A stretch of DNA of 64,000 nucleotides from Dongia mobilis. GTDB lineage: Bacteria; Pseudomonadota; Alphaproteobacteria; Dongiales; Dongiaceae. Position 1 is the first letter of the stretch, and every line of letters begins with the position of its first letter. Below, in pieces: positions 29,421-40,900 of this stretch. Where the stretch lies: positions 124,001 through 188,000 of the forward strand of contig NZ_SNYW01000011.1 of assembly GCF_004363235.1 (NCBI RefSeq), in the 5' to 3' direction. Made by a program: the position numbers and the translations under genes. The notes beneath the pieces were generated by a model. The model was not told the origin of the DNA. It was given only the letters and a program-made list of their open reading frames with translations, and did no database searches.

Positions 29421-31479
29421 GGGTCCCCGTCTTTCCGCCCGCGGCCGGCAGCACGAAACGCTCGGTGCATTGCGCCATGGTCGCCGAGGCGCGGCTGATC
29501 GGATCGGTCATGTAGTAATTCGAAACGGCCGGCTTGAAGGCGTCGCGCGTGGCCTCGCCGCTGCCGCCGAAGCTGCCCCAGGCGGCGGGCTCAATGGCGC
29601 CGATGCGCTGGAAGCGCGGGAAAGCCTGGTAGAGCTTGCGCCGCAGCTGGTCGAGATTGTCATAGCCGAGTTTCTTGCCCAGCACCTCGGAGAGGGCGCG
29701 CAGGATGCTCCAATCCGCCTTGGCATCGCCCGGCGGGAAGATGGCAAGACGGCCCAGCTGCGCGCGGCCTTCCGTGTTCATATAGGTGCCGTCCTTCTCG
29801 GTATAGGCGGCACCGGGCAGTACGACATCGGCGCGATGGGCGCCGCGGTCGCCGTGATGGCCCTGATAGATGACGAAGGCCGAGCCCAGTCGGTTGGTGT
29901 CGATCTCGTCGGCGGCCAGCAGATAGACGATGTCGATCTCGCCCTTCTGCGCACCCTCCAGAATGCCGTTCACATCACGCCCGCCAGCCTGCGGCACGAA
30001 GCCAAGCTCGAGGCCGGCGACGCGGGCAGCAGCGGTATGGAGAACGTTGAAGCCGTTCCAACCGTCGCGCACGACATTCGCAGCTTCGGCGAGCTTGCGC
30101 GCAAGGGTCAGGATCGCGGCGCCATCGGGACGCGCCAGCGCGCCCTGCCCTAGGATGATCATCGGCGCCTTGGCATTCTTCAGCGCCTCGGCAAAGCTGT
30201 GGTTGCCCTTGGCGAGATCGGCCAGCGTCTCCGGTCCCGCACCCAGAATTTCGACCGGATAGGTCAGATCGCCGACAGCACCAACGCTCGCAACCTTCAG
30301 GCCACCCTTCAGATAGCGCTTGCGGATGCGGGCATTGATCACCGGCGCTTCCCAGCGCGGATTGCTGCCCACCAGCAGGATCGCATCGGCCCGGTCGATG
30401 CCGGCGATAGTGCTGTTGAAGAGGTAGGAAGCGCGGCTGCCGGCATCGAGCTGCGCGCCGTCCTGGCGGCAGTCGATATTGGGCGAGCCAAGCGCCGTCA
30501 TCAATTCCTTCAGCGCGAACAGGCTTTCGGCATCGACCTGGTCACCGGCGATAGCGGCCATGCGCCGGCCCTCACTCGCCTTCATCCTGGCGGCAATGGC
30601 GTCAAAGGCCTCGGCCCAGCTGGCGGCGCGCAGCTTGCCGTTCTCGCGGATGAAGGGGCGGTCGAGGCGCTGGCGGCGGAGGCCGTCGACCCAGAAGCGC
30701 CCCTTGTCGGCCAGCCACTCCTCGTTCACGTCCTCATTGATGCGCGGCAGGATGCGCAGCACCTCGCGACCGCGCGAGTCGATGCGCACATTGACGCCCA
30801 CCGCATCGGAGACGTCGATCGATTCCGTCTTGGTCAGTTCCCAGGGTCGCGCCGTGAAGGCATAGGGTTTCGAGGTCAGGGCACCCACCGGGCAGAGGTC
30901 GATGAGATTGCCGGAAAGCTCGGAGGCGATCCCCTTCTCGACATAGGTGGTGACTTCCATGTGCTCGCCGCGCGAAACGGCGCCGAGCACCTCGACGCCG
31001 GCCACCTCGGTCGCGAAGCGGATGCAGCGCGTGCATTGGATGCAGCGCGTCATCTCGGTCTTCACCAGCGGCCCGAAATCCTTGTCGGTGACGGCGCGTT
31101 TCTCTTCCTGGTAGCGCGAGAAGCTCTTGCCGAAGGCCATGGCCTGGTCCTGCAAGTCGCATTCGCCGCCCTGGTCGCAGATCGGGCAATCGAGCGGATG
31201 GTTGATCAGCAGGAATTCCATGACGCCCTTGCGCGCCTTCTGCACGATGGGGCTGTCGGTCTTGATTACCATGCCTTCCGCCACCGGCATGGCGCAGCTG
31301 GCGATCGGCTTCGGCGCCTTCTCCTGCTCGACCAGGCACATGCGGCAATTGCCGGCGACCGACAGGCGTTCGTGATAGCAGAAGCGCGGGATTTCCTTGC
31401 CGGCGAGTTCGCAGGCCTGCAGCACGGTGATCCCGGCCGGCACCTCGATCTCAATCCCGTCGATGGTCATCTTCGGCAT
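29413..31479 (-). CDS. nuoG: NADH-quinone oxidoreductase subunit G
   Basis: 75-kDa-type subunit of 688 residues, part of the electron wire in the peripheral arm. Cluster ligands visible are C34, C45, C48 and C62 for the [2Fe-2S] centre; H94, C98, C101 and C107 for N5; and C146, C149, C152 with a later CPVGAL cysteine for N4. The C-terminal half is the molybdopterin-oxidoreductase-like domain without cofactor. It lies between nuoF and nuoH. Confidence 0.97.
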   Translation of the reverse strand: MPKMTIDGIEIEVPAGITVLQACELAGKEIPRFCYHERLSVAGNCRMCLVEQEKAPKPIASCAMPVAEGMVIKTDSPIVQKARKGVMEFLLINHPLDCPICDQGGECDLQDQAMAFGKSFSRYQEEKRAVTDKDFGPLVKTEMTRCIQCTRCIRFATEVAGVEVLGAVSRGEHMEVTTYVEKGIASELSGNLIDLCPVGALTSKPYAFTARPWELTKTESIDVSDAVGVNVRIDSRGREVLRILPRINEDVNEEWLADKGRFWVDGLRRQRLDRPFIRENGKLRAASWAEAFDAIAARMKASEGRRMAAIAGDQVDAESLFALKELMTALGSPNIDCRQDGAQLDAGSRASYLFNSTIAGIDRADAILLVGSNPRWEAPVINARIRKRYLKGGLKVASVGAVGDLTYPVEILGAGPETLADLAKGNHSFAEALKNAKAPMIILGQGALARPDGAAILTLARKLAEAANVVRDGWNGFNVLHTAAARVAGLELGFVPQAGGRDVNGILEGAQKGEIDIVYLLAADEIDTNRLGSAFVIYQGHHGDRGAHRADVVLPGAAYTEKDGTYMNTEGRAQLGRLAIFPPGDAKADWSILRALSEVLGKKLGYDNLDQLRRKLYQAFPRFQRIGAIEPAAWGSFGGSGEATRDAFKPAVSNYYMTDPISRASATMAQCTERFVLPAAGGKTGTHG

Positions 31480-31491
31480 GGTACTTAACCC

Positions 31492-32775
31492 CTACTCAGC
31501 CGCCTGACGGCCGCGGAAGGCGCGCATGCGCTCCTCCACCACCGGGCGGAAATGACGCATCAGGCCCTGGATCGGCCAGGCTGCCGCATCGCCCAGCGCG
31601 CAGATGGTGTGGCCTTCGATCTGCTTCGAAATGTCGAGCAGCATGTCGATCTCGCTGGGGTCGGCGTTGCCCTTCACGAAACGGGTCATGATGCGGAACA
31701 TCCAGCCCGTTCCCTCGCGGCAGGGCGTACACTGGCCGCAGCTCTCATGCATGTAGAAATGCGCAAAGCGCGTGATCGCCTCGATGAGGTCGGTCGACTT
31801 GTCCATGACGATGACTGCCGCCGTGCCCAGGCCCGACTGCACCGCACGCAGGCTGTCGAAATCCATCAGGATGTCGTCGCAGATATGCTTGGGCAGCATC
31901 GGCACCGACGAGCCGCCGGGAATGACCGCCAGCAGATTGTCCCAGCCGCCACGCACACCGCCGCAATGCTTGTCGATCAACTCGCGCAAGGGGATGCCCA
32001 TCTCCTCTTCCACGTTGCAGGGCTTGTTGACATGGCCCGAGACGCAGAAGAGCTTGGTACCGACATTCTTCGGCCGGCCGAGGCCGGCGAACCAGGATGC
32101 GCCGCGCCTGAGGATGGTCGGCGTCACCGCGATGGTCTCGACATTGTTGACCGTGGTCGGGCAGCCATAGAGGCCGACCGCCGCCGGGAAGGGCGGCTTG
32201 AGGCGCGGCTGGCCCTTCTTGCCCTCGAGGCTTTCGATGAGGGCCGATTCCTCGCCGCAGATATAGGCACCTGCACCGCGGTGCAGGTAGACGTCGAAAT
32301 CGTAACCGGAGCCGCTGGCGTTCTTGCCGATGAGGCCGGCGTCATAGGCCTCGTCGATGGCGGCCTGCAGGTGCATTGCCTCCTGGTAGAACTCGCCGCG
32401 GATATAGATATAGGCCGCGACGCAACGCATGGCGAAGCCACCGACCAGGCAACCCTCGATCAGCATGTGCGGGTCAAAGCGCAGGATCTCGCGGTCCTTG
32501 CAGGTGCCGGGTTCCGATTCGTCGGCATTGACCACGAGATAGGAGGGGCGCCCGTCCGATTGCTTCGGCATGAAGGACCATTTCATGCCGGTCGGGAAGC
32601 CGGCGCCACCACGGCCGCGCAGCTCCGAGGCCTTGATCTCGTCGATGATCTTGTCGGGGCCGACTTCCAGCAGTGCCTTGGTGTTGTCCCAGATACCGCG
32701 CCGCCGCGCACCGGCCAGACGCCAATCGTCCTGGCAGTAGATGTTCTTGAAGATGCGATCCTTGTCCTGGAGCAT
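31492..32775 (-). CDS. nuoF: NADH-quinone oxidoreductase subunit F
   Basis: 51-kDa-type subunit that binds NADH and FMN and carries [4Fe-4S] N3. The nucleotide motif [11 protein letters not shown] is at 53-63. The FMN region [17 protein letters not shown] and the cluster motif [15 protein letters not shown] are intact, with the fourth Cys in [11 protein letters not shown]. The ATG at 32775 overlaps the nuoE stop (TGATG) and has GGAGG six bases upstream. An in-frame GTG one codon earlier is too close to that site. Length 427. Confidence 0.97.
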   Translation of the reverse strand: MLQDKDRIFKNIYCQDDWRLAGARRRGIWDNTKALLEVGPDKIIDEIKASELRGRGGAGFPTGMKWSFMPKQSDGRPSYLVVNADESEPGTCKDREILRFDPHMLIEGCLVGGFAMRCVAAYIYIRGEFYQEAMHLQAAIDEAYDAGLIGKNASGSGYDFDVYLHRGAGAYICGEESALIESLEGKKGQPRLKPPFPAAVGLYGCPTTVNNVETIAVTPTILRRGASWFAGLGRPKNVGTKLFCVSGHVNKPCNVEEEMGIPLRELIDKHCGGVRGGWDNLLAVIPGGSSVPMLPKHICDDILMDFDSLRAVQSGLGTAAVIVMDKSTDLIEAITRFAHFYMHESCGQCTPCREGTGWMFRIMTRFVKGNADPSEIDMLLDISKQIEGHTICALGDAAAWPIQGLMRHFRPVVEERMRAFRGRQAAE

Positions 32776-33416
32776 CACTTGCCTCCCGTCAGGTCGCGCG
32801 AGATGTCGTAGGAGATCGGGATGTCCTTGAGCGTGGTCGGCCCGCCCTCCGCCATCGAGGCGCGGCGGCCGTTCTGCGGACCGGTCTGCGGCTTCCTGCC
32901 GGCGGCCAGTTCGTCCAGCACCTTGCCCAGCGTCTCCGGCGTCAGATCCTCGTAGAAATCGTCATTGATCTGCACCATCGGCGCGTTGCAGCAGGCGCCG
33001 AGGCACTCCACTTCCATGATCGAGAAGAGACCGTCCTTGGTCACTTCCTTCATGCCGACGCCAAGGCGCTGCTTCAAATAGTCGGTGAGGTTGTCGGAGC
33101 CGCGGAGCCAGCAGGGCGTCGTGCGGCAGACCTGGATCAGGTATTTGCCCACGGGCTGCAAGTTGTACATCGTGTAGAAGGTGGCGACCTCGTAGACCCG
33201 GATAGGCGCCATGTCGAGGAGGCGCGCGATCTCGTCCATCGCCGCCCGCGGCAACCAGCCATGCTGGCGCTGCGCCAGATCGAGAAGCGGCATCACCGCC
33301 GAGCCCTGGCGGCCCTCCGGATATTTGGCGACGATCTTCTTCACCTTCTCCAGGTTCTCTGGCGTGAAGGCGAAGCTGTCCGGCTGGACCACATCGGTGT
33401 TTGCTGCAGCACTCAT
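32775..33416 (-). CDS. nuoE: NADH-quinone oxidoreductase subunit E
   Basis: 24-kDa-type subunit with [2Fe-2S] N1a; ligands C97, C102, C138 and C142 are in place (CRTTPC and [10 protein letters not shown]). At 213 residues it has a tail of about 40 residues beyond the core ([20 protein letters not shown]...), a common alphaproteobacterial extension. It overlaps nuoD by 4 bp (ATGA). Confidence 0.96.
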   Translation of the reverse strand: MSAAANTDVVQPDSFAFTPENLEKVKKIVAKYPEGRQGSAVMPLLDLAQRQHGWLPRAAMDEIARLLDMAPIRVYEVATFYTMYNLQPVGKYLIQVCRTTPCWLRGSDNLTDYLKQRLGVGMKEVTKDGLFSIMEVECLGACCNAPMVQINDDFYEDLTPETLGKVLDELAAGRKPQTGPQNGRRASMAEGGPTTLKDIPISYDISRDLTGGK

Positions 33417-34591
33417 CTGTCGATCTCACCGAACACGATATCAAGGGAACCCAGGATCGCCACGGAATCGGCGAGCATGTAGCCCTTGCACAGGAAATCC
33501 ATCGCCGCGAGATGCGGGAAACCGGGCGCCCGGATCTTGCAGCGATGCGGCTTGTTGGTGCCGTCTGACACCAGATAGACGCCGAATTCGCCCTTGGGCG
33601 CCTCGACCGCGGTATAGGTCTCGCCCGCCGGCACGTGGAAGCCCTCGGTATAGAGCTTGAAGTGGTGGATGAGCGATTCCATCGACTGCTTCATCTCGCC
33701 GCGGCTGGGCGGGGTCACCTTGTGGTCGGTTGAGCTGGCGGGGCCGCCCGGCATCTCCTTGATGCACTGGCGCACGATCTTCAGGCTTTCGCGCATCTCG
33801 GCGACGCGCACCAGGTAGCGGTCGTAGCAATCGCCGTTCTTGCCGACCGGGATGTCGAAATCCATGCGGTCATAGACCATGTAGGGCTGCGCCTTGCGCA
33901 AATCCCACGGCACGCCGGACGCGCGCAGCACCGGGCCGGTGAAGCCCCAGGCGATCGCATCCTCGGCCGAGACCGGGCAGACATCCACCAGGCGTTGCTT
34001 GAAGATGCGGTTGTCGGTCAGCAGCGTCTCCATGTTGTCGACGATGCCGGGGAATTGCTCGCTCCAGTCCCAGATGTCCTCCAGCAGGCCCGCCGGCAGG
34101 TCCTGGTGCACGCCGCCCGGCCGGTAGTAGGCCGCATGCAGGCGCGCACCCGAGACGCGTTCGTAGAATTCCATCAGCAGCTCGCGCTGCTCGAACACCC
34201 AGAGGAACGGCGTCACCGCGCCTACATCCATGGCATAGGCCGGGATGTTGAGGAGATGGTTGAGGATGCGCGTGATCTCGTCGAAGAGGACGCGGATATA
34301 CTGGCCGCGCAGCGGCACTTCCAGGCCCAGCAGCTTTTCGACGCCGAGCACGAAGGCATGCTCCTGGCACATCGGGCTGACGTAGTCGAGGCGATCGAAA
34401 TAGGGGATCGCCTGGGTATAGGTCTTGTATTCGATCAGCTTTTCGGTGCCGCGATGCAAGAGGCCGATATGCGGATCGACGCGGCGCACGACTTCGCCGT
34501 CCATCTCCATGACCATGCGCAGCACGCCATGGGCCGCCGGGTGCTGCGGCCCGAAATTCATGGTCATCGGCTTGATCTGTACTTCGGCCAT
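33413..34591 (-). CDS. nuoD: NADH-quinone oxidoreductase subunit D
   Basis: 49-kDa-type subunit of 392 residues, related to the large subunit of NiFe hydrogenases, forming the quinone site with NuoB. Signature segments are [40 protein letters not shown] and the C-terminal [11 protein letters not shown]. It is separate from nuoC (not a nuoCD fusion); its ATG shares one base with the nuoC stop. Confidence 0.97.
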   Translation of the reverse strand: MAEVQIKPMTMNFGPQHPAAHGVLRMVMEMDGEVVRRVDPHIGLLHRGTEKLIEYKTYTQAIPYFDRLDYVSPMCQEHAFVLGVEKLLGLEVPLRGQYIRVLFDEITRILNHLLNIPAYAMDVGAVTPFLWVFEQRELLMEFYERVSGARLHAAYYRPGGVHQDLPAGLLEDIWDWSEQFPGIVDNMETLLTDNRIFKQRLVDVCPVSAEDAIAWGFTGPVLRASGVPWDLRKAQPYMVYDRMDFDIPVGKNGDCYDRYLVRVAEMRESLKIVRQCIKEMPGGPASSTDHKVTPPSRGEMKQSMESLIHHFKLYTEGFHVPAGETYTAVEAPKGEFGVYLVSDGTNKPHRCKIRAPGFPHLAAMDFLCKGYMLADSVAILGSLDIVFGEIDR

Positions 34592-35223
34592 CAGTTCGTC
34601 TTTCCAGCCGGGGATTCGGTTGCCTTCTCGTCGCCGGGCAGGACCGGCCGCGGCTGCAGCATGCCCTCCCAGGGCGAGAGGAAGTCGAAGGAGCGGAACT
34701 CCTGCACCAGCTTCACCGGTTCGTAGACCACGCGCTTCTGCGCCTCGTCATAGCGGACCTCGACATAGCCGGTGAGCGGGAAGTCCTTGCGGAAGGGATG
34801 CCCCTCGAAGCCGTAATCGGTGAGGATGCGCCGCAGGTCCGGATTGCCCTCGAAGAAGATGCCATAGAGATCATAGGCCTCGCGCTCGAACCAGGCGGCA
34901 GCGGGATAGATGCCGACGGCGCTCGGCACCGCCTCGTCCTCGCCCACCGCCACCTTCACGCGGGCCCGCGTGTTGTGCTTCAGGCTGAGGAGATTGTAGA
35001 CCACGTCGAAACGCGCGGCGCGCTCGGGGTAATCGACGCCACAGACATCGACCAGCATCTTGAAGAGGCATTTCGGATCGTCGCGCAGGAAGCCGAGCGC
35101 GCGCTCGAGGCGCGCAGCCGGCACATGGACCATCAGTTCGCCCAGCGCCACTTCCGTGCGCAGCACGGCATCGCCCAGCGAGGCCGAGATGTGATCCGAC
35201 AATTCGCGATAAGCATCGGTCAT
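34591..35223 (-). CDS. nuoC: NADH-quinone oxidoreductase subunit C
   Basis: 30-kDa-type subunit of 210 residues. The family motif is [20 protein letters not shown], followed by [19 protein letters not shown] and [20 protein letters not shown]. The C-terminus carries a short polar extension. It lies 51 bp after nuoB. Confidence 0.96.
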   Translation of the reverse strand: MTDAYRELSDHISASLGDAVLRTEVALGELMVHVPAARLERALGFLRDDPKCLFKMLVDVCGVDYPERAARFDVVYNLLSLKHNTRARVKVAVGEDEAVPSAVGIYPAAAWFEREAYDLYGIFFEGNPDLRRILTDYGFEGHPFRKDFPLTGYVEVRYDEAQKRVVYEPVKLVQEFRSFDFLSPWEGMLQPRPVLPGDEKATESPAGKTN

Positions 35224-35274
35224 GATGGTATGGCCCTACCCTTCCCTGGCACCGTTCGAGTTCCCGCGCCCGCT

Positions 35275-35826
35275 TCAGCGCGCGATCGTCGAGGTGCGCC
35301 GGATCTTTTTCTGCAGCTGCAGGATTCCGTAGACGAGCGCCTCGGCCGTCGGCGGGCAGCCCGGGACATAGACGTCGACCGGCACGATGCGGTCGCAGCC
35401 ACGCACCACGGAATAGGAATAGTGATAATAGCCGCCGCCATTGGCGCAGGAACCCATGGAGATGACCCAGCGCGGCTCGGCCATCTGGTCATAGACCTTG
35501 CGCAGGGCCGGGGCCATCTTGTTGGTCAGCGTACCGGCGACGATCATGACATCGGACTGGCGGGGGCTGCCGCGCGGCACCACGCCGAATCGGTCGAGGT
35601 CATAGCGGGCCATATAGGCGTGCATCATCTCGACCGCGCAGCAGGCCAGGCCGAAGGTCATCGGCCACAGCGAACCGGTGCGGGCCCAGTTCACCAACTT
35701 GTCCATCTGCGCGACGACGAAGCCCTTGTCCTGCAATTCGTCGGTCACCTGGGTGATGACCCGGTCCTGGGCCGGGCCCGGACGCAGGATCTGACTGCTG
35801 GCTGGTACCATCTGGGGCTGGCTCAT
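35275..35826 (-). CDS. nuoB: NADH-quinone oxidoreductase subunit B
   Basis: PSST-type subunit carrying [4Fe-4S] N2, the donor to ubiquinone. The unusual tandem cysteines C62-C63 ([12 protein letters not shown]), C127 ([16 protein letters not shown]) and C157 (VPGCPP) are all present. It has 183 residues. It lies between nuoA and nuoC. Confidence 0.97.
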   Translation of the reverse strand: MSQPQMVPASSQILRPGPAQDRVITQVTDELQDKGFVVAQMDKLVNWARTGSLWPMTFGLACCAVEMMHAYMARYDLDRFGVVPRGSPRQSDVMIVAGTLTNKMAPALRKVYDQMAEPRWVISMGSCANGGGYYHYSYSVVRGCDRIVPVDVYVPGCPPTAEALVYGILQLQKKIRRTSTIAR

Positions 35827-35845
35827 CTGGCTACTCCCACTCCCC

Positions 35846-36211
35846 TTATTCCCACTCCAGGGCGCCCTTCTTCCACTCGTAGATGAAACCCACGGTGAGA
35901 ACGCCCAGAAAAATGATCATCGACCAGAAGCCGAACAGCCCGATATTCCCGAGCGAAACCGCCCAGGGGAACAGGAAGGCGACTTCCAGGTCGAAAATGA
36001 TGAAAAGGATGGCGACAAGATAGAAGCGGACGTCGAACTGGCGGCGGGCGTCGTCGAACGCCTCGAAGCCGCATTCATAGGGCGACAGCTTCTCGGAATC
36101 GGGGTTCTGCTTGCCGAGGAGGAGCGAGGCAGCGACCATCACCAGGGTGAGGCCGGTCGCGATCAGCAGGAAGAGCAGGATCGGCAGATATTCGATCAGT
36201 AGTTCATCCAT
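35846..36211 (-). CDS. nuoA: NADH-quinone oxidoreductase subunit A
   Basis: ND3-family subunit with three helices, first gene of the nuoA-N operon. The ATG at 36211 gives [20 protein letters not shown] and 121 residues, preceded by AGGAAGG. The conserved loop [20 protein letters not shown] is intact. The 249 bp upstream, before tRNA-Asp, must hold the operon promoter. A -10-like TATAGT lies at 36345-36350 on the minus strand but no convincing -35 goes with it. Confidence 0.96.
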   Translation of the reverse strand: MDELLIEYLPILLFLLIATGLTLVMVAASLLLGKQNPDSEKLSPYECGFEAFDDARRQFDVRFYLVAILFIIFDLEVAFLFPWAVSLGNIGLFGFWSMIIFLGVLTVGFIYEWKKGALEWE

Positions 36212-36460
36212 CCCCAGATGCCTTCCTCGGCCGTTTCCCCGCGCCACCAGCGGGCGGGCCGCTATCGGTGGCGTCCTTTACGCCATCATTTCGCAGCGCA
36301 AAAGACCCAAATTGCGGCAGGTGCCGCGATTCCGGGCGCGGCACACTATAAAGAGGTTAACGCGGCCAAGAAAGGGCAAAAACCACCCTAAAGCCCCGTG
36401 AAATGGGCGCGAATGGGCTGGTAAAGATTTGACGAAAAAAAGAAATTTGGAATGGGAATA

Positions 36461-36537
<77 letters not shown>

Positions 36538-36838
36538 GCAGGACGAGGACATCAGCTGCTGGCAGCTGCGTTCGTTCGGCGGGGCAGCATGTACTGCAAG
36601 CCCTGCGGAGCTGTCAACACGAATGCGTCGCCACCGCTGGCAAGCCGCCGCAAATAATCCATGGCCGCGCCGCGCGGAAAGGCGGATGATCCAGCGGAAT
36701 AATGCCTGTTCCAGCGCAGGTTTTGCGCGGCTCGACCGTGAAACAAGGCTCGGACGCGGTGGCCGTGATCCGCGGTGAGCCGCATCCGGTCAATTTTCGT
36801 AGTCAGCCTTGTCCCGGACCGATTTGTGAAGTGAGCCC
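36538..36838. other. Intergenic region between tRNA-Asp and the RND operon
   Basis: About 300 bp between diverging units. I find only the tRNA-Asp promoter (below). No open frame with a ribosome-binding site, and no clear promoter for the RND genes, could be identified. Confidence 0.5.
36588..36617 (-). promoter_or_regulatory. Predicted promoter of tRNA-Asp
   Basis: On the minus strand a perfect TTGACA (36612-36617) and TACATG (36588-36593) are separated by 18 bp. Transcription would begin about 43 nt before the mature tRNA 5' end. Confidence 0.5.
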
Positions 36839-37945
36839 ATGCAGCCGCCAGCCCGATCCCGCCTGCCCCGCCTGATTGCCGTGGGCGTCCTCGCCTTGCT
36901 TGGCGGCGGGCTCTATTTGCTCCGCGACCACATGCCGGACTGGCGTCCAGGCGACCTGCTGCCGGCTTCCAACGCCGCCCCGGCCCGGCCGGCCGCAAGC
37001 CCACCCGCGGTGCCGGTCTATGTCGCGACGGCCCAATCGGAAACCCTGATTCGCCGGACCCGGGCGGTGGGCACCCTGACCGCCTCCGACCGCGTCACCA
37101 TCAGCCCGGAAATCGCCGGCCGCGTCGTCAGCATTTCCGACAAGGAGGGCGCAACTGTCAGGGAGGGCGACCTGTTGGCCGAGTTGGACACGGCGATCTA
37201 CCGCGCCCAGATTGCCGACGCCACCGCCAAGAAGGTGCTGTGGGAGGCCAATGCCGAGCGCGCCCGCAGCCTGATGGCCAAGGGCGCCGGCACGCCAAAG
37301 GCCCTGGACGAGGCCATCGCCGAGCTCAGCATGGCCGAGGCGGCGCTCAATCTCGCCAACGCAAATCTGGCCAAGACCCGCATAACGGCGCCCTTCGGCG
37401 GCGATCTCGGTCTCCGGCAGGTCAGTATCGGCGAGTATTTGAGCCCCGGCCAGGCGATCTTCACCCTGTCACGCATCGACCTGCTCAATGTCGATTTCAC
37501 GCTGCCGCAGACGGAACTCGCCATCATCCGTCCCGGCACCCCGGTCGGAATCCGCACAGACGCCTTTCCGGGCGAATCTTTCACCGGGGCCATCGTCGCG
37601 GTTGATCCCAACCTCGACCCGACATCGCGGGCAGTTTCGATCCGCGCCACGATCGACAATCCCGGCGGCCGCCTGAAACCCGGCCTGTTCATCGAGGTTG
37701 ATATCGAGGCCAGCCAGATTGCCGATGCGGTGACCGTGCCGGAAGAAGCCCTGGTCGCCCGCGGCGACCGCGTTTTCGTCTATGTGGTGACGGATGGACG
37801 GGCCGATCTGGTCCAGGTCGAGACGGGGCTGCGCGAATCCGGCAAGGTGCAGATCGTCAGCGGCCTGGCTGCCGGCGCCGTCGTCGTCACCGACGGCCAG
37901 ATCAAGCTGCGCCCGGGCGCCGAGATCAAGATCGTCGAACCCTAG
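36839..37945 (+). CDS. RND efflux periplasmic adaptor (membrane fusion protein)
   Basis: A 368-residue HlyD/AcrA-type adaptor. One N-terminal hydrophobic anchor (IAVGVLALLGGGLYLL) is followed by a proline/alanine linker. A beta-barrel/lipoyl part (TISPEIAGRVVSISDKEGAT), a short coiled-coil hairpin (about 100-165) and the second lipoyl half (ANLAKTRITAPFGGDLGLRQ) follow. No lipobox cysteine is present, so it is membrane-anchored and not a lipoprotein. It connects the permease encoded 9 bp downstream to an outer-membrane channel encoded elsewhere. Substrates are unknown. Confidence 0.92.
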   Translation: MQPPARSRLPRLIAVGVLALLGGGLYLLRDHMPDWRPGDLLPASNAAPARPAASPPAVPVYVATAQSETLIRRTRAVGTLTASDRVTISPEIAGRVVSISDKEGATVREGDLLAELDTAIYRAQIADATAKKVLWEANAERARSLMAKGAGTPKALDEAIAELSMAEAALNLANANLAKTRITAPFGGDLGLRQVSIGEYLSPGQAIFTLSRIDLLNVDFTLPQTELAIIRPGTPVGIRTDAFPGESFTGAIVAVDPNLDPTSRAVSIRATIDNPGGRLKPGLFIEVDIEASQIADAVTVPEEALVARGDRVFVYVVTDGRADLVQVETGLRESGKVQIVSGLAAGAVVVTDGQIKLRPGAEIKIVEP

Positions 37946-37954
37946 GAGACGGCC

Positions 37955-40900
37955 ATGCGCCTGCCCGAGCTTTGCATCCGCCGTCCTGTCTTCGCCACGG
38001 TCATCAACCTCATCGTCCTGCTGGTCGGCATGATCGCCTATGACCGCCTGGCCGTGCGCGAATATCCCAATATCGATGAACCCATCGTCAGCGTGCGCAC
38101 CGATTTTCGTGGCGCCTCGGCCGAGATCATCGAGATCCAGGTGACCCAGCCGCTGGAGGAAAGTCTCTCCGGCATCGAGGGCATCGACTTCATATCATCC
38201 ACCAGCCGCGCCGAATCCTCGCGTATCTCGATCACCTTCCGCCCCGACCGCGACATCGACTCCGCCGCCGCAGATGTGCGCGATCGTGTCTCGCGCGCCC
38301 GCGGTCGCCTGCCCGCCGATGTCGAGGAACCGATCATCGCCAAGGTCGAGGCCGACGCGCAGCCGATCATCTGGATGGCATTCACCAGCGAGCTTGATTC
38401 GCCGCTGCAGATTTCGGATTACGTCGAGCGCTTCGTCAAGAACCGGCTGCAGACCCTGACCGGCATTTCGGAGGTGCGCATCTTCGGGGAGCGCAAACCG
38501 GCCATGCGAATCTGGCTGAAGCCGGAACGGTTGGCCGCCTTCGCCCTCACCGTCCAGGATGTCGAAAGCGCCATTCGCGCGCAGAACCTGGAGATGCCCG
38601 CCGGCACCATCGAAAGCCAGGCGCGCGAATTCTCGGTCCTCTCCGACACCTCGATCAGCACGCCCGAGCAATTCGCCGCCATCATCGTCGGCCGGTCCAA
38701 CCAGGCCCTGGTGCGCCTGGGCGATGTCGCCGATATCGCGCTCGGCGCCTATAGCGACGACGTGCGCGCCCGCATCAACGGCAAATCCGGCGTCACCCTC
38801 GGCATCATCAAGCAATCGACCGCCAATCCGCTCGATGTCTCCAATGCGATCCGCGCGGCCCTGCCGGGTATCCAGGAATCCCTGCCACCGGGGATGAATC
38901 TGGAACTCGCCTACGATTCCTCGACCTTCATTGCCCGTTCGATCGACAACGTCTATCGCACCATCGGCGAGGCGGTCGTGCTGGTGCTGCTGGTGATCGT
39001 GTTCTTCCTGCGATCGGTACGGGCCACCATCATTCCGCTGGTGACCATTCCGCTCTCGCTGGTCGGCGCCTGTGCGCTCATGTATGCGATGGGCTTCACC
39101 CTCAACACCCTCACCATGCTTTCCTTCGTGTTGGCGATCGGCCTTGTCGTCGACGACGCCATCGTGATGCTGGAGAACATACACCGCCACATCGAGGAGG
39201 GGCTCTCGCCGCTCAAGGCGGCACTCGTGGGCAGCAGGGAAATCGCCTTTGCCGTGCTGGCAATGACCATCACCCTGGCCGCGGTCTACGTGCCGGTGGC
39301 GCTGCAAACCGGCCGCACCGGCAAGCTGTTCACCGAATTCGCGCTGACGCTTGCCGGCGCCGTGCTGATCTCCGGCTTCGTCGCCCTCACCTTGTCGCCG
39401 ATGATGTGCGCCAAGCTGCTGCCAGACCGCGAGCACGAGAAACACGGGCCCATCTACCGCGCGATCGAGGCCCTGCTCGATGCGCTGACAGCCGGCTATC
39501 GCGCCAGCCTGCAATTCTGCATGAAGGTCCGCTGGTTGATCGTCCTGCTGCTGCTGGGCGTCGCCGCCTCGGCCATCTGGCTGGTCGCCGGCCTGCGCCA
39601 GGAGCTGACCCCGGTCGAGGATCGCGGCCTGCTGTTCGCCTCGGTGACCGGGCCGGAGGGGGCGACTCTCGACTACACCTCGCGCTACGTCGAAAAACTG
39701 GAATCGATCATCGCCCCGATTCCAGAAGTAAACGCCTTCAACACTGTCACCGGCAACATCAGCCCATCGCAGGCGATGGCGCCGATCCGCCTGAAGCCAT
39801 GGGAAGAGCGCGAACGCAAGTCACGCGAGATCGCCGCCTCCTTGCGCGGGCCACTGAACGAGCTTCCCGGCGTGCGCGCAGTGGTCAACGTGCCGCCTTC
39901 GCTCGGCGGACGACCGAACCAGAAGGCGGCCGAAATCGTCATCCTCAGCACCGGCACCTACGAGGAACTGGATGCGGTCGCCCAGGCGATGGTCGAGGCG
40001 GCCGATGCGGATCCGCGGATCGCCAATCCGGATTCCGACCTCAAACTGTCAAAGCCCGAGATCCGGCTGTCGGTCGACCGCGACAAGGCGGCCGATCTCG
40101 GCATCGACGTGGACCGCATCGGCGCCACGATCGAGACCCTGCTGGCCGGTCGCGACGTCACCCGCTTCAAGCGCGACGGCCGCCAGTACGAGGTCCTGGT
40201 CCAGGTGGACAACCGCGCCCGCACCACGCCGGACCAGGCCAAGCTGATCTATGTCCGCGCCGCCGGCGGTGCGATGGTGCCGCTGTCCAATCTGGTATCA
40301 ATCCGCGAGACGGTGGCACCGAAGGATCTCAACCGCTGGAACCAGTTGCGCGCGGCGACGATCTCGGCCAATGCGGCCCCTGGCTATACTTCGGGCGAGG
40401 CGCTGCAGGCACTGCAGGAAATCGCCGTACAGACGCTGCCGGGCGGGATGCAGATCGACTATGCCGGCCAATCGCGGGAGTTCATCTCCTCGACCCAGAG
40501 CGGCGTCACGGTCTTCCTGCTGGCGCTGGCCTTCATCTATCTGGTGCTGTCGGCGCAGTTCGAGAGCTTCCGCGATCCGTTCGTCATCATGCTGACGGTG
40601 CCGCTGGCCGTGACCGGGGCGCTCATCGCCATGCACCTCACCGGGGGCACGCTCAACGTCTACAGCCAGATCGGGCTAGTCACCCTCATCGGCCTCATCA
40701 CCAAGCACGGCATCCTGATTGTCGAATTCGCCAACCAGCGACGCGACTCCGGTGCCGACCGCATCGAGGCAGCGATTGACGCAGCGGTCCTCCGCCTGCG
40801 TCCGATCCTGATGACCACTGGTGCCATGGTGCTGGGCACCATTCCCCTGGCACTGGCGGAAGGCGCCGGTTCAGAATCGCGTCAGGCAATCGGCTGGGTG